Shown: positions 17,157 to 25,912, numbered from the stretch's first letter. The stretch is 64,000 bases of DNA from Bog-473 sp963764305 (GCA_963764305.1 CAVXSD010000006.1:682001-746000); one strand, 5' to 3'. Numbers and translations: made by a program. Notes: generated from the letters alone by a model not told the origin.

Positions 17157-18866
17157 TCAGGCTGGCTGGGGCTGTGGGCCGCGCAGGAGGCGGCCCGGTC
17201 GCTCCCCCGTCGCCTCGTCGTGCTCACGCACCACCGTGCCCGACTTGACCGTCGCCACGTACCCCCGGGCGCGCTGCACGAGCCGCTTGCCCGACGCCGG
17301 GAGGTCGTAGACCATCTCGGGGGACTCGAGCGCGAGTGCGCCGTGGTCGATGATGTTGACGTCCGCCAGGTGGCCCGGTGCCAGCAGCCCCCGGTCGCGG
17401 AACCCGTAGAGCTCCGCCGTGCGGCGGGTCTGGAGGTGGACCACGGTCTCGGCGGGCAGTCCTTCGCCCCGGCTGCGATCGCGGGCCCAGTGGGCGAGCA
17501 TGAACGTCGGCAGGCTGGCGTCGCAGAGCACGCCGCAGTGCGCGCCGCCGTCCCCCAGCCCGAGGACCGTGGCCGGGTGCACGAGCATCTCGCGCACCGC
17601 GTCGAGGTTGCACGCCGAGTAGTCGAGCAGCGGCAAGTACAGGAGCTCCCTGCCGTCGCGCTGGAGCATCAGGTCGTAGAGGACCTCGTCGGTCGTCCTT
17701 CCCTGCGCGGCGGCGAGGGCGGTGACGCTGCGTTCGGGCGGCGGCTCGTAGTCCGGCGGGTCGCCCAGCGGGAACAGCTTGTGCAGGTTGCACCGCAGCA
17801 GCTGGACGAACCCACCCGGGTTCGGCTCCTCACGCAGGATCGCCGCCCGCACGTCCGGCGTGCGCAGCCGGGCCACCCGCTCCGGGAGCGGCAGGTGCGC
17901 GATCTCCTGGTAGGCCCGGTGGTGGGCGAAGGGGTGAGTGACGGACTGGAAGCCCACCATGAGCGACGTCGGCTTGCCCGCCACCTGCGGCACCAGCCAG
18001 GCCCCGCGCCGGTTGGCGGCCACGCCGCGGTCGATCCACTCGCGCCACAGGTCCGGCGAGAAGTCGGCCTGGAGCACCTGGTAGGTCACCGGGACTCCGG
18101 CGCGGGTCGAGATCTCCGACATCCAGGAGAATTCGTGCTCGAGGTCCCACATGTCGCTGGCCACCGAGAAGACCCGGTGCCCCGCCTTGCCGAGCGCTTC
18201 GCCGATGGCGATGAGCTCTTCTGCCGCGGCGTTGGTGCCCGCGGCCAGCTCGCCGTCCTTGGCCCGGTGGAGGATCGTCCGCGTCGTCGACGCGCCGATG
18301 GCGCCGGCCCGCACGGCCTCGCGCACGAGTGCTGCCATCTCCCCGATCTCCTCGCCGTTGGCCGTGTCGTTGGCCCGACCCTCACCGAGCACGTACGCCC
18401 GCAGCGCGCCGTGGGGGACGAGGGACGCCACGTCGAGCACGCGATCGGTCCGCTCCACCTCGTCGAGGTATTCGCCGAAGGTCTCCCAGTTCCAGTTCAT
18501 CCCCTCGGCCAGCGCCGTGCCGGGAATGTCCTCCACTCCCTCCATCAACTGGATCAGCCAGGCGCGATCGGACTCGCGGGCCGGCGCGAACCCCACGCCG
18601 CAGTTGCCCATGACCACCGTGGTGACCCCGTGCCAACCCGACGGCGAGACCTCCGGGTCCCAGGTCGCCTGGCCGTCGTAGTGGGTGTGGATGTCGACCC
18701 AACCGGGCGTGACGAGGAGACCCTCTGCGTCGATGACGCGGCGGGCCGGACCTTCGACCTCGCCCACCGCGGTGACGATGCTGCCGTCGATCGCCACGTC
18801 ACCGGTGCGGGTCGGCTGCCCCGATCCGTCGGCGATCGTGCCGCCACGGATGATCAGGTCGTGCAT
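17157..18866 (-). CDS. D-aminoacylase-like amidohydrolase, second paralog
   Basis: The 569-residue enzyme belongs to Amidohydrolase_3. It has MHDLIIRGGTIADGSGQPTR, the HxH site VDIHTHYDGQATWDPE, the Cys-containing VVMGNCGVGFAPARES and the late Asp motif LGLGDGGAHCGVLCDAS. It ends DLPASGKRLVQRARGYVATV before a short tail. It shares architecture with the protein at 11127-12872 but differs in sequence throughout, so the two likely act on different substrates. It converges with the fusion gene and precedes the LLM gene's end by 70 bp; no TGAC-N6-GTCA site is near its start. Confidence 0.85.
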   Translation of the reverse strand: MHDLIIRGGTIADGSGQPTRTGDVAIDGSIVTAVGEVEGPARRVIDAEGLLVTPGWVDIHTHYDGQATWDPEVSPSGWHGVTTVVMGNCGVGFAPARESDRAWLIQLMEGVEDIPGTALAEGMNWNWETFGEYLDEVERTDRVLDVASLVPHGALRAYVLGEGRANDTANGEEIGEMAALVREAVRAGAIGASTTRTILHRAKDGELAAGTNAAAEELIAIGEALGKAGHRVFSVASDMWDLEHEFSWMSEISTRAGVPVTYQVLQADFSPDLWREWIDRGVAANRRGAWLVPQVAGKPTSLMVGFQSVTHPFAHHRAYQEIAHLPLPERVARLRTPDVRAAILREEPNPGGFVQLLRCNLHKLFPLGDPPDYEPPPERSVTALAAAQGRTTDEVLYDLMLQRDGRELLYLPLLDYSACNLDAVREMLVHPATVLGLGDGGAHCGVLCDASLPTFMLAHWARDRSRGEGLPAETVVHLQTRRTAELYGFRDRGLLAPGHLADVNIIDHGALALESPEMVYDLPASGKRLVQRARGYVATVKSGTVVREHDEATGERPGRLLRGPQPQPA

Positions 18867-18936
18867 GCGTGCTCCTCTCGGGGCGCTCCGGCGTGCCTCC
18901 GCCGCGGGCGGTGCACCGTGGCGAGGCGGCGGCCGG

Positions 18937-19974
18937 TCACACCCAGCTTCGCAGCTTTTCGATCATGGCGACAGGATCGGGGCCGACGGGCGTCACGTTG
19001 AGGTGGGTCACCCCCACCTCGGCCAGGGCCGCCACGCGCTCCTTGATGTAGGACTCGGGGCCGCAGAGCGACGTCGCCTCGAGTAGCTCCGTCGGCACCA
19101 GCGCCGCCGCCTCTGCCTTCTTGCCCGACAGGTAGAGCTCCTGGATCTCGGCGGCTTCCTTCTCATAGCCGTAGCGGCAGGCCAACGCATTGTAGAAGTT
19201 CCTCCCCTTGGCGCCCATGCCGCCGATGTAGAGCGCGGCGCCGCCGCGTCCCATGTCACGGATGGACGCAACCTCCGCGGGCTCGCCGATGGCGAAGATG
19301 CCGCCCGCCGCGATCTGCAGAGTGTCGAGCGAGGGGTCCCGCTTTGCTGCGCCGGCGCCGAGCGAAGGCCCGAAAACCTCCTTGACTTTCTCGGGGACGA
19401 AGAAGATGGGGAGCCAGCCGTCGGCCACTTCGGCCGTCATGGCGACGTTCTTCTCGCCCAGCGCGGCGACCCAGATCGGGATGCGTGACCGCACCGGGTG
19501 GTTGATCAGCTTGAGGGGCTTGCCCAGTCCCGTCCCCTCGCCGGCCGGCAGGGGGATGTGGTAGGCCGCGCCGTCGTGGGTGAGCGGGGCCTCGCGGGCC
19601 CAGACATCGCGGCAGATCTCGATGATCTCGCGCGTGCGGGCGAGCGGGCGGTCGTAGGGCACGCCGTGGAAGCCCTCGATCACCTGGGGGCCCGAGGCGC
19701 CCAGACCGAGGTGGCAGCGCCCACCCGAAATGGCGTCGACGCCGGCAGCGGTCATGGCGATCAACGTCGGCGTGCGGCTGTAGATGGGCAGGATGGCCGA
19801 GCCGATCTCCACCCGCTCGGTCTTGGCGGCCAGGTACCCCATGTAGCTGGGCGCGTCGAAGCTGTAGGCCTCGGCCACCCAGACAACGTCCAGCCCGACC
19901 TTCTCCAGCTCCGCCGCCTGGCGGGCCGATTCGGCGAACCCCCCGGCGTAGCTCAACGTCATGGACAGCTTCAC
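18937..19974 (-). CDS. LLM-class F420-dependent oxidoreductase
   Basis: The 345-residue protein has the luciferase-like monooxygenase barrel. The N-terminus is LSMTLSYAGGFAESARQAAE, with ELEKVGLDVVWVAEAYSFD, then IGSAILPIYSRTPTLIAMTA and the ISGGRCHLGLGASGPQVIEG phosphate/cofactor loop. This pattern matches the actinobacterial F420-binding LLM proteins more than FMN luciferases. The GTG at 19974 is preceded by GGGAGGA; the longer ORF start has no ribosome binding site. It reads away from the HAD gene across a 130-bp divergent region. Confidence 0.9.
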   Translation of the reverse strand: MKLSMTLSYAGGFAESARQAAELEKVGLDVVWVAEAYSFDAPSYMGYLAAKTERVEIGSAILPIYSRTPTLIAMTAAGVDAISGGRCHLGLGASGPQVIEGFHGVPYDRPLARTREIIEICRDVWAREAPLTHDGAAYHIPLPAGEGTGLGKPLKLINHPVRSRIPIWVAALGEKNVAMTAEVADGWLPIFFVPEKVKEVFGPSLGAGAAKRDPSLDTLQIAAGGIFAIGEPAEVASIRDMGRGGAALYIGGMGAKGRNFYNALACRYGYEKEAAEIQELYLSGKKAEAAALVPTELLEATSLCGPESYIKERVAALAEVGVTHLNVTPVGPDPVAMIEKLRSWV

Positions 19975-20057
19975 GCGGTCCTCCCTTCCCTCGTCCTGGA
20001 GCGGGCCCGGGTGCACCTTCGCCGCTCGTCTCGGTTGCCCATCCTGCTCCGGAAAAA

Positions 20058-20075
20058 GAGTATTCTCAAATTCTC
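20058..20075. promoter_or_regulatory. AT-rich candidate operator/promoter between divergent genes
   Basis: GAGTATTCTCAAATTCTC contains two GAGAAT units on the minus strand (GAGAAT-TT-GAGAAT) in an otherwise GC-rich divergent spacer. The direct repeat and AT content make it the best candidate control element for the LLM and HAD genes. It does not resemble the TGAC-N6-GTCA sites. Confidence 0.3.
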
Positions 20076-20103
20076 GGGCGGATCACCTTTTAGCATCGCA
20101 GTG

Positions 20104-20719
20104 GTGACGGAGGCCCGGATCGAATTCGTCCTGTTCGACCTGGGCGGAGTGCTCATCGAACCCGGCGGGGTGGCGCCGATGCGGGGATTGAGCGGCATCG
20201 GCAGCGACGAGGCGCTGTGGGCCCGCTGGCTGAGCTGCCGTTGGGTGCGCCGCTTCGAGGCGGGCGGGTGCACCCCAGAGGAGTTCGCCGCCGGGGTGGT
20301 GGACGACTGGGAGCTCGACTTGGAGCCGGTTGCCTTCCTCCAGCGCGTTCGGCGGCTGGCCCGAACCGCCCTACGGCGGGGCGCTCGAGCTCGTCACCGA
20401 GGTCCAGGCGAAGGTCCCGGCTGGGTTCCTCTCGAACATGAACTCCTTCCAGTGGGCAGGCAACTACGAGGGGATCCCCCTGACCGAGGCCTTCGACTTC
20501 CGCTTCCTCTCCTTCGAGCTCGGGCTGGTCAAGCCCGATGCGGCCATCTTCGATGCCGTGGCGGCGCACCTGCCGGTCCCGCGCGACCGGGTGCTCTTCC
20601 TCGACGACAACGCGATCAACGTGAAGGGGGCGGAGGGGGCGGGGTTCGCCGCCCGACGGGTGCGCGGCGTCAGCGGCGCCCGGGACGCGCTCGTGACGGC
20701 AGGCGTGCTCGGAGGCTGA
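20104..20719 (+). pseudogene. HAD-superfamily hydrolase, one frameshift
   Basis: The first half (RIEFVLFDLGGVLIEPGG) has HAD motif I, with the nucleophile Asp in FDLGGVL. The cap region (EFAAGVVDDWELDLEPVAFL) follows. Near 20350 the frame changes, after which GGWPEPPYGGALELVTEVQA, FLSNMNSFQW (motif II), GLVKPDAAIF (motif III Lys) and RVLFLDDNAINV (motif IV) continue to the stop. The whole would be about 205 residues, normal for this subgroup of small phosphatases or dehalogenases. The break is one extra base or a two-base loss in GCGCGTTCGGCGG, so it could be a sequencing error. GTG at 20101 or 20104 starts it. Confidence 0.8.
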
Positions 20720-20753
20720 GCGCCCCCCGCTGCTCCACCCGTGAGGCGCCGGT

Positions 20754-20767
20754 TGACGCGCCTGTGA
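20754..20767. promoter_or_regulatory. degenerate operator TGAC-N6-GTGA
   Basis: TGACGCGCCTGTGA differs from the TGAC-N6-GTCA palindrome at the last two bases. It lies 12 bp before the DUF35 gene start, as the perfect sites do for other catabolic genes. It is a weak candidate site only. Confidence 0.3.
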
Positions 20768-20779
20768 CAACATGCCGCC

Positions 20780-21202
20780 ATGGTTGCCAACGGCCCGATA
20801 CTGCGTCTCCTGCCGCGCCTCAGCGACGACGTCACCTTCTTCTGGACCTCCGGCGAGGACGGCGTGCTGCGGTTGCTGCGCTGCAACGCGTGCGGGTTCT
20901 ACCTCCACCCGCCCGGCCCGGTCTGCCCCCGCTGCCTGTCGCGTGACCTGGGCCCCCAAGAGGTCAGTGGGAGGGGTCACGTGGAGACGTTCACCGTCAA
21001 TTACCAGCAATGGATCCCCGGGAGCGACCCCTACATCATCGCCTGGGTGTCGATCGACGAGCAGCCCGACGTCCGCCTGACGACGAACCTGGTCGACGTG
21101 GAGCCGGACGAGGTGCACGTCGGCATGCCGGTGCGCGTGCTGTTCGAGCACGTCGAGGACGTCTGGCTCCCGCTCTTCACCCCGGCGGTGGACGCGTCGT
21201 GA
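20780..21202 (+). CDS. DUF35 OB-fold / zinc-ribbon protein, thiolase partner
   Basis: The 140-residue protein has a rubredoxin-like zinc ribbon with CNACGFYLHPPGPVCPRC (about residues 34-51), then an OB fold (GRGHVETFTVNYQQWIPGSD, YIIAWVSIDEQ, MPVRVLFEHVED). DUF35 proteins form complexes with thiolase-like aldolases or synthases in CoA-linked pathways; in mycobacterial cholesterol breakdown the DUF35 part of ChsH2 anchors Ltp2. The stop overlaps the next gene's GTG by four bases, so the pair is co-translated. Confidence 0.9.
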   Translation: MVANGPILRLLPRLSDDVTFFWTSGEDGVLRLLRCNACGFYLHPPGPVCPRCLSRDLGPQEVSGRGHVETFTVNYQQWIPGSDPYIIAWVSIDEQPDVRLTTNLVDVEPDEVHVGMPVRVLFEHVEDVWLPLFTPAVDAS

Positions 21203-22431
21203 GCCCACGTCCGGCCGAGGAGCCGCTGGAACGCCGGGCCGTCATCTCGGGCATCGGGCAATCGGACGTCGGGCGCCGGCTGGGGCGCTCCGACCTCGAC
21301 CTGACGGTGGAGGCGGCGCTGGTCGCCATCGCCGACGCCGGGCTGACCCGCGACGACATCGACGGGCTGTCGACCTATCCCGGCATGGGGACGGGGACGC
21401 CGGGGTTCGCCGGCCCGACCACACCGGAGGTCCAAGACGCCCTGGGCCTGTCCCTGAACTGGCACGACGGCGGGGGCGAGGGCGCCGGGCAGATGCGCGC
21501 CGTGATCGCCGCCACGCTGGCCGTGGCGGCGGGCCTGGCCCGGCACGTCCTCGTCTACCGCACCGTCAGCGAGGGCACGGCCCAGGGCACCGGCGGGCGT
21601 GGTGGCATAGGCGGTTCGGGCGGCGGGGGCTCGGTCCCCCGCTTCGGCAGCTTCATGCAGTGGTCGCTCCCCTACGGCGCCGTCTCGGCGGCCAACTGGA
21701 TCGCCATGGTGGGTCAGCGCCGCATGCACGAGTTCGGCCTGACCCGCGAGCAGCTGGGCCAGATCGCCCTCAACGCGCGGCGCAACGCCGCCCTCAACCC
21801 CAAGGCCATCTACACGGACCCCATGACGATGGAGGACTACCTGGCGGCGCGCATGATCACCACGCCGCTGTGCCTCTTCGACTGTGACGCGCCGTGCGAC
21901 GGGTCGACGGCGGTCATCGTGTCGCACCGCGACGTGGCCGGCGACCTGGCCCACCCCGCCGTGCAGATCAACGCCGTCGGCACCGCCCTGCGGGGCCGGC
22001 CCAGCTGGGACCAGTTCGACGACATGACGACGATGGCGGCACGCGACGCGGCGGCCTCCATGTGGGAGCGCACCGACCTCACCCCGGCCGACGTGGACAC
22101 GGCACAGCTCTACGACGGCTTCAGCGTCCTCGCCATCGTGTGGCTCGAGGCTCTCGGGTTCTGCGGCCGCGGCGAGAGCGGGCCCTTCATTGAGGGGGGC
22201 GCCAACATCGCCCGCGACGGCCTGTTGCCACTCAACACGTCCGGCGGCCAGCTCTCGGGCGGACGCCTGCACGGGTTCTCCCTGATCCACGAGGCCTGCG
22301 TGCAGCTGCGCGGCGAGGGCGGCGAGCGCCAGGTGGTGCGCCCGGGTGGCCGCAACCCCGAGGTGGCCGCGGTGGCCAACGGCGGCGGCCCCATCGCCGG
22401 CACCATGCTGCTCACCCGCGGCGTGTCCTAG
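21199..22431 (+). CDS. thiolase-like protein (Ltp-type, aldolase candidate)
   Basis: At 410 residues this has the thiolase fold (RAVISGIGQSDVGRRLGRSD, TVEAALVAIADAGLTRDDID, LNTSGGQLSGGRLHGFSLIH). The segment where biosynthetic and degradative thiolases carry the nucleophilic Cys reads DGGGEGAGQMRAVIAATLAV, without Cys. Lipid-transfer-protein-like thiolase homologues without that Cys include retro-aldolases of steroid side-chain degradation (Ltp2), which act with a DUF35 partner, here the adjacent gene. A glycine-rich insert (GTGGRGGIGGSGGGG) lies at about residues 131-145. The substrate is not known. Confidence 0.88.
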   Translation: MSPRPAEEPLERRAVISGIGQSDVGRRLGRSDLDLTVEAALVAIADAGLTRDDIDGLSTYPGMGTGTPGFAGPTTPEVQDALGLSLNWHDGGGEGAGQMRAVIAATLAVAAGLARHVLVYRTVSEGTAQGTGGRGGIGGSGGGGSVPRFGSFMQWSLPYGAVSAANWIAMVGQRRMHEFGLTREQLGQIALNARRNAALNPKAIYTDPMTMEDYLAARMITTPLCLFDCDAPCDGSTAVIVSHRDVAGDLAHPAVQINAVGTALRGRPSWDQFDDMTTMAARDAAASMWERTDLTPADVDTAQLYDGFSVLAIVWLEALGFCGRGESGPFIEGGANIARDGLLPLNTSGGQLSGGRLHGFSLIHEACVQLRGEGGERQVVRPGGRNPEVAAVANGGGPIAGTMLLTRGVS

Positions 22432-22444
22432 ATCTTCTTCGTAC

Positions 22445-22464
22445 CGTGTCAACCAACGTTTGCG
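22445..22464 (+). repeat. inverted repeat flanking the methyltransferase, left arm
   Basis: CGTGTCAACCAACGTTTGCG pairs with the reverse complement of 23596-23615 at 18 of 20 bases. The two arms enclose the methyltransferase gene and its flanks. Confidence 0.55.
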
Positions 22465-22580
22465 AGGTCCTGCCCGGCGGATCGCGACGTAACCGGCGAC
22501 GCCGGGGGACACCCTCATTTTGTCGTGGCCGGAAACCGTAGCCTTCAGACCGGAAGCACCTCAGGGATAACCCTGCCGAG

Positions 22581-23357
22581 TTACGAGGAAGTGCCTCCAC
22601 ACGCAGCCACGCTGCCATCCGGTCGTGCGGGTCGCAGGCGTAAGTGCATGAAAAAGGGCCCACTCATCAGTTCCTGGAACGCTCTCGGATCTCGCATCTC
22701 AAGCTCCGGGTTCGGTCTGGCTTCGACCAGGCGATCGATGAGGAATCCCGCCTCGCTGAAGGCGTCAGTGGCGGCGGTCAGGGGGCGACGCCAGAAGGTG
22801 ACGGCGTGTGGCTTGACCCACACCTCCGATACCTGAAGGAAGGCGAAGTAGTCCTCGGGGCAATGGTTCCTCCAGTCCCACGCCGGATGATGTATCGACA
22901 TCACCACCGAGCCGGTGGGTCGGAGCACCCTGTGAAGTTCTCGCAGCGGCGCGACCCAATCGCGCAGGTAGTGGAACACGAGCGACGCCACCACCAGGTC
23001 CACGCTCGCGTCTTCAAGGAAGGTCAGTGGCTCAGCCAGATCGTGGTGACGCAGTTCCGCGCGATCGCCGACCCGTGAGCGGACGATCTCAAGCATGGCG
23101 GTGCTCACATCGCAGGCCACTACGGCCGCGCCGTGGTCAACGAGCCACTCGGTAAGCGGCCCAGTGCCGCATCCGACCTCCAAAACCCGTTTGCCGGAGA
23201 TGTCGCCGAACAGCGCTATCGTCGCCGGGCGTTCGTAGTAGTTGTTGGCGCCGCTGCTGGCATTGTGGCTGTCGTACTCGACCGCCATCGCGTCGTATTC
23301 CGACGCAGTACGGGCTGAGTCCGGGTTCGCCACCACCGAAAGGGTAACAAGCGCCAC
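22581..23357 (-). CDS. class I SAM-dependent methyltransferase
   Basis: The 258-residue protein is a Methyltransf_11-type enzyme. Motif I is RVLEVGCGTGPLTEWLV (about residues 58-74), motif II ends with Asp in AAVVACDVSTAMLEIVRSR, and the post-motif region is ASVDLVVASLVFHYLRDW followed by LRELHRVLRPTGSVVMSIHH. The N-terminal YDAMAVEYDSHNASSGANNY resembles small-molecule and tRNA-side methyltransferases, so the substrate is open. It stands alone between the thiolase and GMC genes, on lower-GC DNA, enclosed by a 20-bp inverted repeat. Confidence 0.88.
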   Translation of the reverse strand: MALVTLSVVANPDSARTASEYDAMAVEYDSHNASSGANNYYERPATIALFGDISGKRVLEVGCGTGPLTEWLVDHGAAVVACDVSTAMLEIVRSRVGDRAELRHHDLAEPLTFLEDASVDLVVASLVFHYLRDWVAPLRELHRVLRPTGSVVMSIHHPAWDWRNHCPEDYFAFLQVSEVWVKPHAVTFWRRPLTAATDAFSEAGFLIDRLVEARPNPELEMRDPRAFQELMSGPFFMHLRLRPARPDGSVAACGGTSS

Positions 23358-23595
23358 CTGACGGTCGAGCCGTCTGGACCCTCCCGTCGGTCACCCAGTT
23401 GCGCCGCAGGGCGGCACTGTCCGGGCGGCGGGCGCTCCACCCGAGGGTCGGGCTGCTGGTGGCTGGTCACCATCGGAAGGCAGCCCGACACTCGGGGTGA
23501 TCGAACCGAGGCACCGATCCCTTGAAACCGGCCCGGACATCAGATGGCCCGTCACCATGAAGGTCCTGCGCCCATGGTGCGTCGTTCGGAGATAC

Positions 23596-23615
23596 CGCAA
23601 ACGTTGGCTGACGCG
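23596..23615 (-). repeat. inverted repeat flanking the methyltransferase, right arm
   Basis: CGCAAACGTTGGCTGACGCG on the plus strand is the right arm matching 22445-22464. No ORF with real protein features lies between the methyltransferase start (23357) and this arm. Confidence 0.55.
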
Positions 23616-23636
23616 GCACTTTAGACGAGGCGGGTG

Positions 23637-25304
23637 CTACCGCCCCCGGGGTGTGGTCCCCGCCAGGTGGTGCGCGGCGCGCGCCGCCAAGGCGACCAGC
23701 GTCAGGGTCGGCCCATAGCCGCTCGAGGTGACGAACACCGAAGAGTCGGTGACCACGACGTTGTCCAGCGCGTGCACCCTCCCCCAGCGGTCGACCACCG
23801 AGGTGTCGGGGTCGTCGCCCATGCGCACCGTGCCCATGACGTGGCGGCTCTCGGGAATCGGCGTCGCACCGACGCCGTGGTACGAGACCCCCGGGGAGGA
23901 GGTGTGCAGCACCCATTCGGCGCCCATCTCCTCGAGCACCGATTGCAGGATCTTGCCGTGGTACTTCGACGCCGCCAGCTCGTGGTGCCCCGGCTGGTAC
24001 GTGACGCGCGCGACCGGAAAGCCGCGGGCGTCGCGTATGGACGGGCTCAGGTCGACCGTGTTGGTGGCGTAGGGCAGGTCCTCCCCCTGCATGATGAAGG
24101 CCCACATGCGCTCGCGCAGGTTCGACTCCCGCATGGCCTGAGCGTGGTGGCGCCCCCAGGGCGAGTGGCGCGCCTCCATGATGGGCAGCCCGCCCCCGCT
24201 GTGCTCCACCAGGCCGCCGCGGAACCACGGGAGGCCGGCCTCTGCCGCCGCCTCATGCGCGCGGTCGTCCTGGACCATGGCGTCGTCGTGCACGTGGGTG
24301 ACGGCCCGCCCCTTGTGCGGGTGCAGGCGCATGGTCGGGAAGTGCCCGACGACGATGGTCTGGAAGTGCACCATCAGGTACTTGCCGAGCGCCGGGTGGT
24401 CCAGCCCGGAGAGCAGCAGCAGGCGCGGCGTCTCTATGGCGCCCCCCGCCACCACGACCAGCTCGGCCTCCCTGGTGTGCGTGACGCCGTCCTGCCCGAT
24501 GAACTCGACGCCGGTGGCCCGGCGGCCCCGAGTGATGATGCGGCTGACGTAGGTCTCGGCCATCAGCTCGGCCCGCCCGGTGGCCATCGCCTTGGTCAGC
24601 AGCGCCACCGGATCGCCCTTGGCATGGATGGGGCAGCCGAAGAAGGCGCAGTAGCCGCAGTTGTTGCAGGCAGGGCGGCCGTCGTAGGCGATGCTGTTGG
24701 CCGCCGTCGGTGCCTCGTAGGGGTGCAGCCCGATTTTTTCGGCGGCGGCCGACGATAGGACCGCGCCGTACATCGGCGCTCCGGGGGCCATGGGGTAGGG
24801 GCCGGATCGCCAGGCGGCGAACGGGTTGGCGCCCGCCCGGCCGGCCACTCCGATGGCCCGCTCGACCTCGGCGTAGTACGGCTCGAGGTCGTCGTAGCCC
24901 AGCGGCCAGTCGTCGACCGCGGCGCCCTCCTGGGGGCCGTAGGTGGAGAAGAGCCCGAAGTCCTCCTCCCGGAAGCGCGGGACCTTGCCGTCGGCGTGGG
25001 TCCCGCCCCCCCCAACCGTGGTGGGGATGGAGTTCACCTCACCGACGTGCGTGTGCTCGCCTTCGTCCGCCGAACGGCGGAAGGCCCGCGGCTCGACGAG
25101 CGGGTCGGGACCAAGGAAGTAACGCGAGACGAACTTGATCTCGTCGTTGGAGTAGTCGCCGGCGGGCTTGGTCAGGTCGTCGGGGTCGAGCAGATGGTTG
25201 CGACCCTTCTCAATGATGACGACGGACCACCCGGCCCGGGTCAGCACCTCGGCCGCCGTGGCCCCCCCCGGGCCCGAGCCGATGACAATGGCGTTGGCGG
25301 TCAC
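23637..25304 (-). CDS. GMC-family FAD oxidoreductase with Cys cluster
   Basis: The 555-residue protein starts at a GTG overlapping the small-subunit stop. The FAD-binding Rossmann motif is VIGSGPGGATAAEVLTRAGW and the second FAD loop is VGGGGTHADGKVPRF. Cys213, 216, 219 and 224 form CNNCGYCAFFGC. The active-site region near the end has VMGTVRMGDDPDTSVVD and NVVVTDSSVFVTSSGYGP. It fits the gluconate/glucose dehydrogenase branch that works with a gluconate_2-dh3 subunit, here the preceding gene. Bacterial FAD glucose dehydrogenases of this branch hold a 3Fe-4S cluster at a similar place. The substrate may be an alcohol, sugar or sterol hydroxyl. Confidence 0.9.
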   Translation of the reverse strand: MTANAIVIGSGPGGATAAEVLTRAGWSVVIIEKGRNHLLDPDDLTKPAGDYSNDEIKFVSRYFLGPDPLVEPRAFRRSADEGEHTHVGEVNSIPTTVGGGGTHADGKVPRFREEDFGLFSTYGPQEGAAVDDWPLGYDDLEPYYAEVERAIGVAGRAGANPFAAWRSGPYPMAPGAPMYGAVLSSAAAEKIGLHPYEAPTAANSIAYDGRPACNNCGYCAFFGCPIHAKGDPVALLTKAMATGRAELMAETYVSRIITRGRRATGVEFIGQDGVTHTREAELVVVAGGAIETPRLLLLSGLDHPALGKYLMVHFQTIVVGHFPTMRLHPHKGRAVTHVHDDAMVQDDRAHEAAAEAGLPWFRGGLVEHSGGGLPIMEARHSPWGRHHAQAMRESNLRERMWAFIMQGEDLPYATNTVDLSPSIRDARGFPVARVTYQPGHHELAASKYHGKILQSVLEEMGAEWVLHTSSPGVSYHGVGATPIPESRHVMGTVRMGDDPDTSVVDRWGRVHALDNVVVTDSSVFVTSSGYGPTLTLVALAARAAHHLAGTTPRGR

Positions 25305-25864
25305 GGCTGCGACACCTCGGCGTCGCTGTAGCCGCGGGGTTGCACGTCGCCCTCGTAGTCGATGTAGGCCCACCCGACCGCGTCCCGGTTGCCCCCGTAC
25401 TCGGGCGCGCCGTACATGCCCTCGCAGCAGTGCTCCCACAGGAGCGCGCAGAATTCCTCATCGGCGCGCAGCCGACGGCGCTGCTCACGGCCGTCCACCT
25501 CGGTGAAGTCGGCGCCCAACGCGGCCAACCCCTCCCGGTAGCGCTCCTGGAGTCCCACCACCGGTCCGTTGAACTCGCGCTCGGGGCGCCCCCGGGAGCC
25601 CTCGATCCGCATGCGCCAGGCCAACTCGTCGAGGGGGGACAGCCGGTGGAAAGCGGCGAAGCCGGCCACCCCACCGTGGCGCCCCGATGTCGGCCCACCG
25701 GCCCAGATCCGGGGCGGATCGAACGAGAAAGCCCCGAGGAACCCGTCGATGTAGTCGGCCACGCCCGCCTCCTCCGCCCCCGGCGTGCCCTCGCTGGAGG
25801 GCAGCATCTGGGCGCAGGCGGCCCGCAACGTGGCGTACTCCTGTTCGCTCAACCAGACGGACAT
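25301..25864 (-). CDS. gluconate 2-dehydrogenase subunit 3-like protein
   Basis: The 187-residue protein begins MSVWLSEQEYATLRAACAQM, typical of the gluconate_2-dh3 family, which stabilises or escorts GMC-type catalytic subunits. The start at 25864 fits the family; an upstream start at 25894 would overlap the operator. It ends four bases into the GMC gene (GTGA), so both are made in equal amounts. Many relatives carry a twin-arginine signal; none is visible here, so the complex may be cytoplasmic. Its promoter holds operator site 2. Confidence 0.85.
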   Translation of the reverse strand: MSVWLSEQEYATLRAACAQMLPSSEGTPGAEEAGVADYIDGFLGAFSFDPPRIWAGGPTSGRHGGVAGFAAFHRLSPLDELAWRMRIEGSRGRPEREFNGPVVGLQERYREGLAALGADFTEVDGREQRRRLRADEEFCALLWEHCCEGMYGAPEYGGNRDAVGWAYIDYEGDVQPRGYSDAEVSQP

Positions 25865-25898
25865 CGGGCAAACGTAGCGTGGCGCCGACCCCAATTGC

Positions 25899-25912
25899 TG
25901 ACGCTGCTGTCA
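25899..25912. promoter_or_regulatory. palindromic operator TGAC-N6-GTCA, site 2
   Basis: TGACGCTGCTGTCA lies 35 bp upstream of the gluconate dehydrogenase subunit 3-like start (minus strand). It is also upstream of the hydantoinase remnant on the plus strand. Confidence 0.6.

Noticed and set aside
19498..20103. Upstream extension of the HAD frame
   Set aside because: It lies antisense to the LLM gene; HAD motif I begins only after 20104.
23358..23595. Short ORFs between the methyltransferase and the inverted repeat
   Set aside because: None has protein-like composition, a ribosome binding site or matching neighbours.
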